Of a stretch of 64,000 nt of DNA, positions 31,708 through 42,548 are shown piece by piece. Every line of letters starts with the position of its first letter. Position 1 is the first letter of the stretch. The position numbers were made by a program, and so were the translations under genes. Under the pieces are notes generated by a model. That model was not told the DNA's origin, made no database searches, and saw nothing but the letters and a program-made list of their open reading frames with translations. Origin of the DNA: Lepas anatifera (Eukaryota; Arthropoda; Thecostraca; Lepadidae); NCBI GenBank assembly GCA_034440635.1, contig JAOTON010001526.1, positions 1,497,001 to 1,561,000 on the forward strand. Direction: 5' to 3'.

Positions 31708-34060
31708 ATTAATAATAGTTGTTTAATCATTTTTGCTCTGGTCCAGGTTTTCTCATTTTTTTCATTCAGCTTATATCGTCATACAGTTGTTATTCATACT
31801 TTAACACGTTCAACACAGCACACATTACCAATTTCATCATTTACTCCTACGACACATTCCTTCCTTTTTTACATGTTGTACATATCCATACATTGTCATA
31901 CATTTCCATTGTGGTCACATAACACTTATTTACACATAACACTCCATAACACATAACATATTCCTTTTTCATATGAAATAGACATGTGGTCAATATGTTA
32001 CTTATTATCATCATTCCAAAACGCTACTTGTCGTGCACGTACAAGCATAAAATGACTGGCGGAGCTGAAGCCTGTCAGGTAATAAAAAAACCTGAGAATT
32101 ATACTGAAATTTAGTAACGCCAACCGATAAGCAGTGGGAATGGCATATATCTGGCATGAGATGGTCTCAACACGGGTAAAAGGTCACTGCTGGTCTCGCT
32201 GGTGTCCAACTGCGTACTATTTGCAACGCGGCTGGGGTTTGCTTCCGAAGCCAGTGCTAGTGCCCAGGGCAGGTGTAGCTACTGCTCGGACGCGCTGCTA
32301 TGTCCAGCGCATGTACAACTCCTGGACAGATCGGAATTGGTGGTTTCCGTCTGGCCAAGATGACATGTAGATGCGCAGTAGCTCGGGTCAGCAGAAATGC
32401 GGATGCTTTGAACGCAGACGATAACGCCGCGGGGGTGTTTGCACCGCAGGTCACATCCGGAGACTGTTCCGCTGCAGGGCGGGGATCCAACTTCCCTGAT
32501 CAGTGGATCAGACGTGTAGCGGATGTGCTGCTGCCCGGAGAAGTGACGACCAGCGGACTAACTCAGTGTCCAGGTGTGATGGATGCACCGTTGACCATGT
32601 CCGGGTTGAGACCGTCTCAAAAGTAGTTGCCATATTCCAAGCTTAGGGGCGTAATGGATGAATGGGTAAAACAGGCGTCAGCTCTACCAGTTGCGTAAGG
32701 GAGCCTGAAACACAATACAAGACATTAGGACATAACAAGAACAGAGGTCTGCCGTGAAGAGGCAAGTTATTATTTTTTTGACATACATACATAGGCAGAC
32801 AGGTGTACGAAAACAAAAATACAAGTGTCAATGCAGATGATTTGATCAATGTGCAAGTGGATTACCACTGTTGTAGGTGTACTGAAATATTTGAGTCTTA
32901 TTGCACGGAGGTAGACAGGCCAGTCAGGAAGGCGGCGAGAAGACAGTCGCACACGCTCGAAGCCGGTGGTTTAAGTTCGGTTGAGCGCGAAGACCGGAAG
33001 TAGTTCCGAAATAAAGACGCGTTGAGCCACTGTGACGGCCAGGGGCGGCGGCAACGGATGCGTCGCCAGACGAGCCGCGCCAAACATGGGCGTCACAGAG
33101 CCGAGAATGGAGGAGGCCAAGTGTGGAGGCAACCTTGAGCGGTTATATAGTAAAAACCGTGATGATGAAGTCGAGAAGAGGGCGGGTCCATGTTTCCATC
33201 AGTCGTCCATGTCCGATATCCTGGTGTCCATATCCTCCGGCGCGATATCAGGACCGCACAGGAGTGAATAGCATTGCCTATGCGGGACACGTATGCAAAC
33301 ACAAACAAGGGGGAATTCAGCTACGGTACTGCGCAAAGTCCTTAAGGGAGCACATGGTCGCGCGTTAGTTCAAGTAAAAGGGAGGAATTCACCAGAGTTA
33401 AACATGACAGCAAGACCAGGGCCAAAAGGGTCAGGTGAATTCCGGGAAACATGGCCAAAATTGAGTGGGAGGCGGAAACAGCAGGAGTGAAACATACCAT
33501 TACCGTTACGTTGTAAGCTGCTGTAATCTAAATTGTGGCGAGGGGAGGGTAGGGTGGGGTGGGGGCGGGGCAAGGGATGAGGGGGAGAGAAAGCAACGAA
33601 TAATTTTTTTTTTGTTAAGGTAATTTTGAGGCTCATCTTCTGAAATTTCGAGCCAGTTTTATGTATGAGCCGAGAAGCACTGACGACTTGGTAAGAGATA
33701 GGTTTGAATGTAAACAATTGGGGCAGCCGGCGCTGTTGGCGTCCCAAGGTCGTGGCACGCAGACTGGAACTATGGCCGTTGGAGGTGCCTGGTTTATGTC
33801 AGCGCAGGCGCCGATCCAGTGGGGGGGGGTGGGAAGACGGTTTCTCAATGTTTGCTCAAGATATTTTTTTTTTGCTACAAAATGTCTTCCATGATTTTGG
33901 GTGTTAGAGCCTCTTTCAGATCTTTGATCTGGATCCGGCACTGTCGGAATGGATGCAGTGCGGAGACGGGATGTGACTATGCTATCTAGAGCAGCAGTCT
34001 TTAGTTCAGCCGAGACGCGGTGTATGAGGGTCAGAAAGAAGACGTTCCCACTGTTTCGCT
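31708..34060 (-). other. Unassigned 3' part of the LTR element
   Basis: About 2.35 kb between the env-like remnant and the polypurine tract. Short frames only (for example 33370-33747), none recognised. It may be a long untranslated region or foreign DNA picked up by the element. Confidence 0.55.
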
Positions 34061-34067
34061 TTTTGTG

Positions 34068-35145
34068 AGGCTTAGCGTTTGAAGATAGTGAGAACAAGTG
34101 AGAAAAAAATAGAAAAGCTAAGCCAATAGTACACCAGGTTCTGGAAAGACGAGAATAGTCCAGAGGTGGTGGTTTTGAACTGATTCCAGACATGAGGGGA
34201 TGGTGCTATGCCTCCAGCAGTTGCCAGAGGGAGATTTCTGTACTAACTCCAGTTCCGGATCGTCCAAGCAAAGGTGCACATATTCCAAACTGCGGAAGGC
34301 GTTCAAAACTAAGCAAAACGTCCCATCGTGGCAACGTTTGCTTTTAAATTCCGCAGAAATTTTAGATTCCGGAAGTCTTTTTCTTTAATTCCTCAGTGAC
34401 CTATGTGTCTGTTCTGGAAATATATACTGACCTAGTCGAAAAAGGTCTGTCTACTAGGGAGACATCAACTAGACCATCTTGGCAAGTGGACCTGGCTTTA
34501 AATTTGAAGGTAGCCAGAAAAGGGCAAGAATGACAGCCTTGTACATCGATGGAGCTTCCTTTTTTAACCTGGATAGTGCGAACTGTGACTTTTAGGTTCT
34601 TAAGCGTGAGGTGAGCGATAGCCGGGCTGGATACGAGAAACTTGAACTTAAGTGAGCCAGCTTGATCGACGAAGAATTTCTGGTTGGCGTAGACGCGCGG
34701 AAGAATGTGTGACTTCTGAGTGGTGAGATTTGTTACATAACTTTCGTGGGCAGAGCAGGAAATGTGTTCTTCATAGGCATGACAAGAGGCCATGTCACGT
34801 GGAAACAAGAATTTTGTGTAATAGGACCGTGTGCTTTCCTACTACGGGATGGAAAATTTGTAACACCGGCCTGGCATCAGTGTGACAACGATAATTAATG
34901 TAAACAAAAGGTAAACAGAAAATGGTGGCTGTAAATCAATGAGTGATGTACTGTACCAGTGGTTGAGTATGATTTACAAAGTACACATGCAGAGGGGGCT
35001 GAGAATCCAGCATCCGGGGATAAAAGCGTCCTTGGCCGTCTGTCTTGGAGCAGACGGCGTTACGGTGGTGCTGAGATGAGAGCGCTGCCGTCTGGGCCTG
35101 GCTGATGAAGAGAGATGCACATACAAGGAACCACGGTACAGTCAT
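34068..35145 (-). pseudogene. Env-like gene remnant of the LTR element
   Basis: Begins 20 bp after the integrase stop. The first frame (35145-34936) starts with a signal-peptide-like MTVPWFLVCASLFIS. A second frame (34808-34401) is Cys-bearing and ends with a GCHSC...STC pattern. A third frame holds a C-terminal hydrophobic segment of about 20 residues (near 34150-34070) followed by FKR and a stop. The parts lie in different frames with stops between them, so no intact product is made. Position after pol, signal peptide and terminal membrane anchor fit an envelope glycoprotein; similarity to phlebovirus-type class II fusion proteins is only a suspicion. Confidence 0.55.
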
Positions 35146-35164
35146 CTGAAATACAATGGGAGGG

Positions 35165-36406
35165 TCAATCGTATTGCCAGCGAATGGGGGGACGTATTAT
35201 GTTTCGGGGCCTAAGATTGTATGGAAGGGGTGGTGCTGGTCTTGCTACAGCTTCATGGCCGAAAAGTGCCTCATATTCAGTCCCAGGCATGGGGGCATTT
35301 TCATCGGCCGCCTCATGCGTTTGATCTGGTACAGGATCCACACTAATCGGCACCTCTGACCTCTGGTGATGGGTACCATATCCCAATCCACCAGGTAAAT
35401 AGTCAATGTAGTGCCTAAGGCGATTAATGTGGACCTTTTGTACGTCTTCATTATTATGTATATGGCGGATTTGCACGTTCACCGGGGACGTGAACTTTTC
35501 TATTCGGTATGGGCCGCGATTTTTCTTGACGAGCTTTGCAGAGACACCTGTTGGGGTTTTTGGCACATACAGGTAGACCAGGTCATTTACTTTTAGCGTT
35601 GTGGGCTTCGCCGTTTTATTGTAATACGCCTCTTGGCGCTCGGCGGCCTGTTCCACTAGCTTTCGAACCTGGTTGTGGGATCGTTGAAGCCTCTGAACCA
35701 TTTCGGTTTTATAACTATCTATAGAGGAGTATTGAATCAGGTCTGATTCAAATACATCACTCTGTGGAAGGCGAAGATCCCTGCCATACTGCAAGAAGGC
35801 AGGGGTTTCACGTGTCGAGGAATGGACACGCGTCCGAAGTGATAAAAGAACGAACGGCAAATTTTGATCCCAGTCTTTCGCGCTCCGGTCTACTAAGTGA
35901 CTGAGCATACTAGCGATTGACTGGTTTTGTCGCTCTATACGAGCATTGGTCGCCGGGTGATAAGCCGAAGTTTGGATTTTCTCAATGTTGAGCTGGACAC
36001 ATATTGATTTCAGCAATTTTGACGTGAAATTTGCTCCTTGATCTGTGAGGAGACTTTCAGGAACGCCATACCGACAAATGATTTCCGTAACGAAAAGTTT
36101 GGATATAGTGTCAGCAGTCTGATCTGGTATCGCAAATAATTCTGGCCATTTGGTAAATTCATCTAGACACGAGAGGATATAACGGTTGCCGTTGTAGGTT
36201 TCAGTGAGTGGGCCAAGAATATCCATGGAGAGCAATTGACCTGGCCTGTTGATCTGAGTGAACCTCTGAAGGGGTGGCTTTTCGGTGTACCGATGACTTT
36301 TGCGTTCAAAACACGAAGTACACGAGAGAACATAACGCTTAACGTCAGCGTACAAACCAGGCCAGAAATATTGTCGGCGGATTTTATCAAAAGTCTGAGA
36401 GTCATG
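35165..36406 (-). CDS. Retrotransposon integrase (rve core), N-terminally fused to deletion junction
   Basis: The frame is open from about 36406 (first Met 36355). A HHCC zinc-binding remnant starts HDSQTF and includes CTSC. The rve core shows the three catalytic positions: Asp in SMDILGP, Asp in LLTDQGANF and Glu in ARIERQN. A C-terminal domain follows (VNDLVYLYVPKT, GPYRIEKF), then a long tail ending in NLRPRN. About 400 residues. The core appears intact, unlike the rest of pol. There is no protease, RT or RNase H upstream. Confidence 0.92.
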   Translation of the reverse strand, partial: HDSQTFDKIRRQYFWPGLYADVKRYVLSCTSCFERKSHRYTEKPPLQRFTQINRPGQLLSMDILGPLTETYNGNRYILSCLDEFTKWPELFAIPDQTADTISKLFVTEIICRYGVPESLLTDQGANFTSKLLKSICVQLNIEKIQTSAYHPATNARIERQNQSIASMLSHLVDRSAKDWDQNLPFVLLSLRTRVHSSTRETPAFLQYGRDLRLPQSDVFESDLIQYSSIDSYKTEMVQRLQRSHNQVRKLVEQAAERQEAYYNKTAKPTTLKVNDLVYLYVPKTPTGVSAKLVKKNRGPYRIEKFTSPVNVQIRHIHNNEDVQKVHINRLRHYIDYLPGGLGYGTHHQRSEVPISVDPVPDQTHEAADENAPMPGTEYEALFGHEAVARPAPPLPYNLRPRNIIRPPIRWQYD

Positions 36407-36419
36407 GGTCTCGAGTCTC

Positions 36420-36675
36420 TAGTAAACAAAGCAGTAGCTTTGTTCTTGAAGTCAGAGAGGGTCGTGCTACTACGTAGATCTACATTTTCTCGGAGAATTT
36501 TGTTGGCACGTCCTGTAAATTTGGACTTAGCGACCTTAATTGTGACTTCATCAGGCCAAGTGCCCAATTTGGCAGATTCCGCAAGTTCCTCAAAAAAATC
36601 TTGAATAGGGTAAGTGCCGTCAAACGGATGAATGAAATTGGCAAATGTAAATATGTTGGCAGATGATTCGGACAT
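36420..36675 (-). pseudogene. Gag N-terminal fragment of the LTR element
   Basis: Starts at 36675 (MSESSANIFTFANFIHPFDG) with the FDG...IQDFFEELAESAKL...W pattern of Gypsy-type gag. After about 85 residues (TALFTRDSRP) the sequence jumps directly to the integrase HHCC region in another frame, so the remaining gag, PR, RT and RH are deleted. Confidence 0.8.
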
Positions 36676-36750
36676 TTGGAAAGTGAAAGGGTACGTGAAA
36701 TAAAGATAGAATGATACACTCCAATTTGGAGGTGGAGCTTACCGTGGGTT

Positions 36751-36769
36751 GGAGCCGCCGCTGCCACCA
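36751..36769 (-). promoter_or_regulatory. Primer-binding-site candidate
   Basis: TGGTGGCAGCGGCGG on the - strand, starting 1 nt after the 5' LTR and beginning with TGG, complementary to a tRNA 3' CCA end. The tRNA was not identified. Confidence 0.7.
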
Positions 36770-36770
36770 A

Positions 36771-36972
36771 TGTGGTGTTGCCCGGAGAGACTAGACGAAT
36801 GCTGGACCGATCTGATGTATTCAACCTTACAGGCGCACTTATACACTCTAGTATCTATAAACACTGCAACAAAAACGCTCGCAAAACATACTCAAAGTTT
36901 AGACCATTCCCTGTCCTTGAGACAGGGCGGCTATGTTTGCTTGGCGGGTTCCGTGTTCGTCACCACGCCACA
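36771..36972 (-). repeat. LTR (5' LTR of the - strand element)
   Basis: 202 bp, followed on the + side by the TCTG duplication. Confidence 0.95.
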
Positions 36973-38752
36973 TCTGACCTTTATATGAGATTACCCTGAC
37001 ATATCATCCCGCTGATATGGCGCTATGACCTCACAACTCGGTCCCTAATGCAAGCGAATTGATCCGACCTTGCGATTGTGGCGATCTCAAAATGTTATTG
37101 AAGAATGTAGTGAACAATTGGTAACTCCCTTGGTAATCTTGTTCAACATGAGTGTTCAGCGGGGAGCTTTTCCGGGCAGGTGGGCGGAAGCGAACATCGT
37201 TCCTGTGCACAAAAAAAAAACTAAAAAAACTCGCTTCAAATTACTGCTCTATCTCACTCACCCCACAAGATTCTGAAGCACTGTGTATGTGACGTACTAA
37301 TCTCTCATGTTCAACCGGTCCTGGCCCCAAACCAACATGGCTTTGTCCCACGCCGCTCTTGTGATACAAATTTAGTTTGTCTTCTAAAAACGGCGTGGGA
37401 GGCGATCTCATCTGGTCATCAAACTGACGTCATATACACCGACTACTCCTCGGCGTTTCAGAGTGTCAACCACAAATTACTGCTTCATAAGCTACAAAAC
37501 TCCTATCAAATCTCAGGTGCCGCCCTCAATTGGCTCTCTTCTTACCTCACAAATCGAAAGCAACGCGTAGTTGTTAATGGAAAATTTTCTGAGAGGACAC
37601 CTATGCTCTCTGGAACGCCGGAGGGTGGAATTATCTCACCGATCCTGTTTGCTCTCTTCATCAATGATCTTTCGGATAAAATTAAGACGAACTGTCTTCT
37701 TTTCGCCGACGACGTAAAATTTTATCATAAAATTGTTACTCCTGAGGACTCAGAGCTACTTCAAGCCGACTTGAAATGTTTGGCTGATTGGTCTCATCTT
37801 TGGAAGCTGCAGCTTAATCTGTCCAAATGCAAATCATTTACAATTTCTCTGAAGAAGAAACCGTTGCTGAACAGCTACAAAATTCAAAACGATGCCCTAG
37901 AAAAAGTATCTTTTATTCAGGACCTTGGCGTCTGGTTGGATTCCAAATTAACATTCGTAGAACATATACCTAGATAACATCGTAAGTCGAGCAACAGGAT
38001 GTTAGGTGTGACGATTCGGTCGCTCCAGACTGGCCATCCGGTGGGAGGAGTGAGAGCGAGCTCGAAATTGAAACCCAAGCCAGTTTTGACGGCATATTTT
38101 TCCAATGTTCGTTCAATTCTTGAGTTTGGATGTATTATTTAGAGTGGGGCTGCCAAAACGCATCTGGAAAGACTGGAAAAAATTCAGCATAAATTTCTGA
38201 TCTGGTTAGCATCTATTTCTTCTCAACCCTCCGTAAATCTAGGATACGATATAGGGGAGACTGGGATCAAATGTAACACGGGGCAATTGTAACACTGGCC
38301 ATATTATTGTCTAAACTAATCAATGGTTGGAGCTAGTGGCACAACCAGAAATGCGCAATCAGCTGCTGCCTTTGTTAACGAAGTTTCAACTCGTTGCGGC
38401 GGGTAAGTCAGGCGCTGTTCACAATTATGTGTTTTTGAGGGTGTTTGGTAACTTTTGAAATATTTAAAGATGACAAGCTTATTGATGGGTTATATGATGA
38501 GGTACAGCAAAAACCGTTCCAGTGCATAAAGAGTGTTTAATTATCTACGAAATGAGCACAGAATCTGTCGCCTAGGCCATCCCGTCGAGCGGCAATTCGG
38601 TTTTAAAAATTGCGCGTTGCGAAGGGGACAATTGTAACATTTCTCTGGGGTCAAATGTAACAATGTTACAATTGACCCGTATGGCCTTACGACGTATTAA
38701 ACTTGCTTCTATTGTAGAAGTGCAGTAGCTAGGTTAGTGATTTTATGGTCCT

Positions 38753-39112
38753 GCGCGCACCCAGTATGTTCGTTTCGGGGGGGCTGACGAGGGGACGTCA
38801 GGCCGATGAAGGGGGCGCACTTGTTCACCCAAAAGGGTCAATCTTCATATCCTTGGGGGGTGCGATGAACTTTTGCTTCGCAGACCTAGTGTCAACTGTT
38901 TTTCGGGGGAGGCACTTAACACGTTGGGGGGGGCAGGCCGACCGTTGGGGGGCGGGGGGCAAAGTGGCCTAAAATCGGGAAAACATGGATTTTAGAGAAA
39001 ATCGACAAAAAACGGGCGATTTTGGTGGAATTGCCCTGTTTGCCCCCTGGATCCTCCAGTGGGGAGGGGAGGGGAGGGTGGAGTGTGGTCCTACTATCCC
39101 CTGGGTACGCTA
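38753..39112. mobile_element. G-rich non-autonomous element, copy 3
   Basis: Starts GCGCGCACCCAGTATG and ends CCCCTGGGTACGC. Interior words GGGGCTGACGAGGGGAC and GCAGACCTAGTGTCAACTG match the copy at 11862. Confidence 0.6.
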
Positions 39113-39428
39113 CCGTTTATGATTTGCTTTTCAATGATATGTTTGTTCGTTGGTTGGTATATGTTTCGGAAAAGCGTCAATGTGGGCTGCCCTATAGAAT
39201 ATTTCTTATATTGATAACTAGATGATAATTGAGGTTTAAGGGCACGTCAGCTGCTAAGGCTATATGTGCCGAATTTGAAAAATTAAAGAGATTTAAGTCA
39301 ATTTATACATATGTTTTTGTAGGTAGTCAGTCCAATAGGCAAATGTGCCAAAAATAATACGTTTTTGGTTCTAGAAAGGGTCATTCCTTTTCGGAAAAAT
39401 ATTCAAGATTTGCTGACCGGACTGATAG

Positions 39429-39884
39429 TTAAAGGGAATGTGGCACCTTTACAACATGATTTTAACTGAGATAGCCAAGTTGTAAGGCGAGTCGGAAAAC
39501 CCGGTATTCCATATTTCATTTCTCTTGGAACTCGATATTTCCGTAGAAAAAAGTTAAAAACTACCTGACACCAGCCCCCCATCAGCCCGTCGCCGGGCCG
39601 CCATTGTTGTGAGCTGCTGGTGTGACGACATATGCTGACGTCACGATGAGCATCAGCCAATCGAAGCCCTTGAAGATTTTCAAGTATGGTAGTGGTTGCC
39701 AGATCGTGACATCATCCACAGGCTGATATTTATTTCTTTTTCTAGAGGAGTATTTCTAAGAACAAAATATTGAGCTTATTGTACATTTTTCAGAGAAATC
39801 ATGAGTGGTTTAATTATTTTTGGCTAAAAGTACGCCTAATTTCACTAAATTCCAGGATTCGACCAAGGTGCCACATTCCCTTAA
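39429..39884. mobile_element. TTAA MITE, copy 1 (about 455 bp)
   Basis: Starts TTAAAGGGAATGTGGCACCT and ends AGGTGCCACATTCCCTTAA. TTAA at both ends suggests piggyBac-type insertion. Two more near-identical copies at 48471-48921 and 50896-51353. Nested in the TA-flanked element. Confidence 0.9.
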
Positions 39885-41794
39885 ATTTTTAAAAAAATTT
39901 TGAACGCAGTATATTCAGGTCATTTCTAGGGATTATTCAAATCACCGGTATTCGTTTTTGTGTTCATCTTTCTAAAAAAAACTGCATCGGCTGTTTTCAA
40001 ACAAATGTCTCGCACTTTCGGAGAATGCCTCGTTTTCGACCACGCACCACCGAACGCGGGACTCGACTGGAGACGTTCCATGAAGCTGAAGTGAATGCCA
40101 AAGATGCAGAAGTGCTTGCATTAATATTTTTTATGGTACAAATATATGGTCGAAATTCATACGGCTTTAACATGGTACAATTGACCCCCGGTGCTGTTAC
40201 AATTGCCCCTCACTTGGGGTCAATTGTAACAGCTGAAGCAAATTTTTAGAAGTAAAATTTGGACCCATAATCTAATAGTTCGAAATCTTTCCACGTCTGT
40301 CACATTGCACAATCTTCAAAGTTGATGAAAATATAATTATAAGTGATCTAACTCAAAGCACTATTTCCCCAAAATCAGAAATGTAAAATGTGTTACAATT
40401 GACCCCAGTCTCCCCTACTTCTGGCCCATTTCAAAATCCCAAGTCTAGCTAAGAGAAGACTGCAATATGACCTTACTTTTGTACACAAAATACTAACGGC
40501 CCAGATCGCTCCCGCCTTTCTGCTTGGTAACTTCCCGCTCCACGTGCCGGCAAGAGGAACACGTGCAATGGCAGGCACTTTGCTGAGCGTACCACTGTAT
40601 ACAAAGGAGACTGTGAGGCGGGGTGTGTACTGTCGGCTGCCCAAAGCTTTTAATGATTTTATGCTCGCCTGTCCATTTGCTGACCCATTTAGATTATCAT
40701 TAGGTCAGTTCAAATTTCAAGTTCGGAAATATGTTAAGCAGTAGGAACGTACCATTTATTTTATTTCATTGTATTTTATTGTTGCCCTTTACATATGTAA
40801 TTTTTAATGTTTTTAGAGTCTTATTTTGTATATTTTTATCTTTTTATTTTTACCTTGTATTTACTTTTTGTCTTGACTTGTTTTTAAGATGTGTCATGTA
40901 TGTAATTTTAGTGAATCTGGATGTTATCCCTGACTTGAGCTTTTACTGGGGACAAGCCCCTGTCGCTCATATGAGATGAATAAATAAATAAATAAAATAG
41001 ATAAATAAAATGTAAGTCTGATTTTAAAGCCTATAAATAGAAATATTGACCGATATTTTAAATTATTATACCAATCGATGCACCGTTCAATGTTACTAAA
41101 CGTGGCCGAGTATCGTTTTTTGATCACATCGGAAGAATAAGTGGGGGCTTCGGACCCCCCTCTAGAGCGTGAGTTAAGTCGGGTTCATGTGTACATGATT
41201 ATTCCAACCAACCTCATCTCAATACTGATCTTATCACATTTTTTCCAAATTTGACATTATTGGAGAGAGGTTTATAAAACCATAAATGTAAGCAGTCGAT
41301 AATGTTCTTCTAACACTGTTTGCCCACGCTCATAAGTGTCGCCACCGGCAAAAAGTGGGGGGGCAGCCAAACTTCAACCTGATGCTGACAAAAAACTTTC
41401 AACATCAGGACCAAGAACTGTTCGAATTTGGGCTCCTCGTTGCCTTCCGCAGCTGCTGGATATAAGAATGCCCGGCTTTCTCTCATTTTGACTGAGATCA
41501 GGAAATTTTTGGCCAAAAAGTGAGGAGGCCAGGCCCCCCTGGCCCCCCTTTTCCGACGCGTATGCCCACGCTTATAAGAAGCACAAAACGGTTGCATATC
41601 TGTCTGAAGTTAAGTTTTTGGAAAATTTTCTATAGATGGAGCGCCATCTAAACCAGATGAAAGATTGGCCAACTCAAAAGTATGCAAATAAAAAAACCAC
41701 ATTTCGTTCCCAGATTCAATCGTTCAAAACAAAAATATCGCCTCTTGTCTTACTACTCTGGATTCACTGGCAGATCAGGAGGTTGAATTGTGGG

Positions 41795-41960
41795 GGCTTA
41801 GCGATGTACCCAATGACAAGGCTGCACGGCGTCGCCAACTATCATCCTGTTGGGAGGGATTTGGGGGACCAGATCAACTTATTTAGAGGCTCTGCCGGGA
41901 CTTGAAGCTGGGACCGGTGGCTTAGTAAATAAACGTGCTATCCAATAAGCCACCCCTTCC
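41795..41960 (-). repeat. SINE-1 copy
   Basis: On the - strand: TGGCTTATTGGATAGCACGT-like head, box B-like region near 41905, AGAGCCTCTAAATAAGTT block and the GTTGGCGACGCCGTGCAG block; same subfamily as the copy at 1340. Confidence 0.7.
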
Positions 41961-42293
41961 CACAGGGGGGCAAACCAGGCAATTTTCCCCAAAACCTCCC
42001 GATTTTTGCCGATTTTCTCTAATAAACATCGATTATTGGCATCGATAATCCCATGATTGTTCTTCGCGATGTTGGGCCCCGTTGCCCCCTCCCCCAAACC
42101 GTCGGTCTGGGTCCGGCCCTGCCTGGGTTGGTCTAGTCATTGCGGGTTATCTTGAGTCTGCGGGCAGTTTGGGGCACAGGTCAGACAAATTATTTATGTT
42201 CCCCAAGAGAGGTCACTTTTTGCCCAAAGTTTCTCCGAACAAAAATGGTTTGCAGAGCCATACGAGAGAGAAAACGAATATCTCTATAGCACA

Positions 42294-42548
42294 GAATGAG
42301 GTTAGGCGCCAGATTACTATACCGTGAATAAGGTTAGGCGCCAGATTACTACACCGTGAATGAGGTTAGGCGCCAGATTACTATACCGTGAATGAGGTTA
42401 GGCGCCAGGTTACTATACCGTGAATGAGGTTAGGCGCCAGGTTACTATACCGTGAATGAGGTTAGGCGCCAGGTTACTATACCGTGAATGAGGTTAGGCG
42501 CCAGGTTACTATACCGTGAATGAGGTTAGGCGCCAGGTTACTATACCC
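42294..42548 (+). repeat. 32-bp tandem array, 8 copies
   Basis: Unit made of GAATGAGGTTAGGCGCCAGG plus TTACTATACCGT. Copies 1-3 have AGATTACT, the later ones AGGTTACT, so the array appears to have grown from one side. Confidence 0.96.

Larger units (their letters stand above)
31496..36972 (-). mobile_element. LTR retrotransposon (Ty3/Gypsy type), internally deleted, young
   Basis: Two 202-bp direct LTRs (31496-31697, 36771-36972) that appear identical by eye, starting TGTGGTGTTG and ending CGCCACA. Flanked by a 4-bp duplication TCTG (31492-31495, 36973-36976). On the - strand the order is 5' LTR, primer-binding-site candidate, gag fragment, integrase, env-like remnant, about 2.3 kb of unassigned sequence, polypurine tract, 3' LTR. 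Protease, reverse transcriptase and RNase H are absent. Identical LTRs imply recent insertion, so an intact relative must have supplied the enzymes. Confidence 0.95.
38254..40415. mobile_element. TA-flanked inverted-repeat element inside LINE-A (2.2 kb)
   Basis: Ends GGGGAGACTGGGATCAAATG and revcomp GGGGAGACTGGGGTCAATTG, continuing to GTAACAC; TA at both flanks (38252-38253, 40416-40417). Removing it with one TA restores the LINE reading frame without loss, which fixes the boundaries. Words like GTTACAATTGACCCC recur inside in both directions (38640-38680, 40165-40230). No transposase. Contains a G-rich element and a TTAA MITE. Confidence 0.93.
37095..41006 (+). mobile_element. LINE-A: non-LTR retrotransposon, 5'-truncated, split by a DNA element
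   Basis: Coding pieces 37095-38253 and 40416-40744 belong to one RT protein. Motifs in order: NQHGFVPRRSCDTN, VIYTDYSSAFQSVNH (first catalytic Asp), GTPEGGIISPILFALFINDL, FADDVKFY (catalytic DD), LGVWLDSKLTF; then after the interruption LLAHFKIPSLAKRRLQYD and the usual YCRLPKAFN C-terminus with stop at 40742-40744. Frameshifts near 37215-37265 and a stop near 37975 show it is dead. The 3' end carries (ATAA)n (40977-41006). AAAATG at both junctions (37089-37094, 41007-41012) may be the target duplication. Jockey/CR1-like by motif pattern. Confidence 0.9.
31085..41176 (-). repeat. AGGTCA-rich repeat, copy 3, split by LTR element and LINE
   Basis: Three pieces, 31085-31495, 36973-37094 and 41007-41176, read in order on the - strand as one element colinear with 29947-30838. 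For example, the revcomp of 31426-31495 matches 30255-30330, and the revcomp of 41020-41150 matches 29990-30115. The outer end is TTAACTCACGCTCTAGAG on the - strand. Confidence 0.85.

Noticed and set aside
35165..36406. Integrase as a domesticated host gene
   Set aside because: It sits inside a complete LTR pair with a target duplication, so it is a recent transposon gene.
42294..42548. CRISPR-like array
   Set aside because: Contiguous 32-bp tandem units with no spacers in an animal genome.
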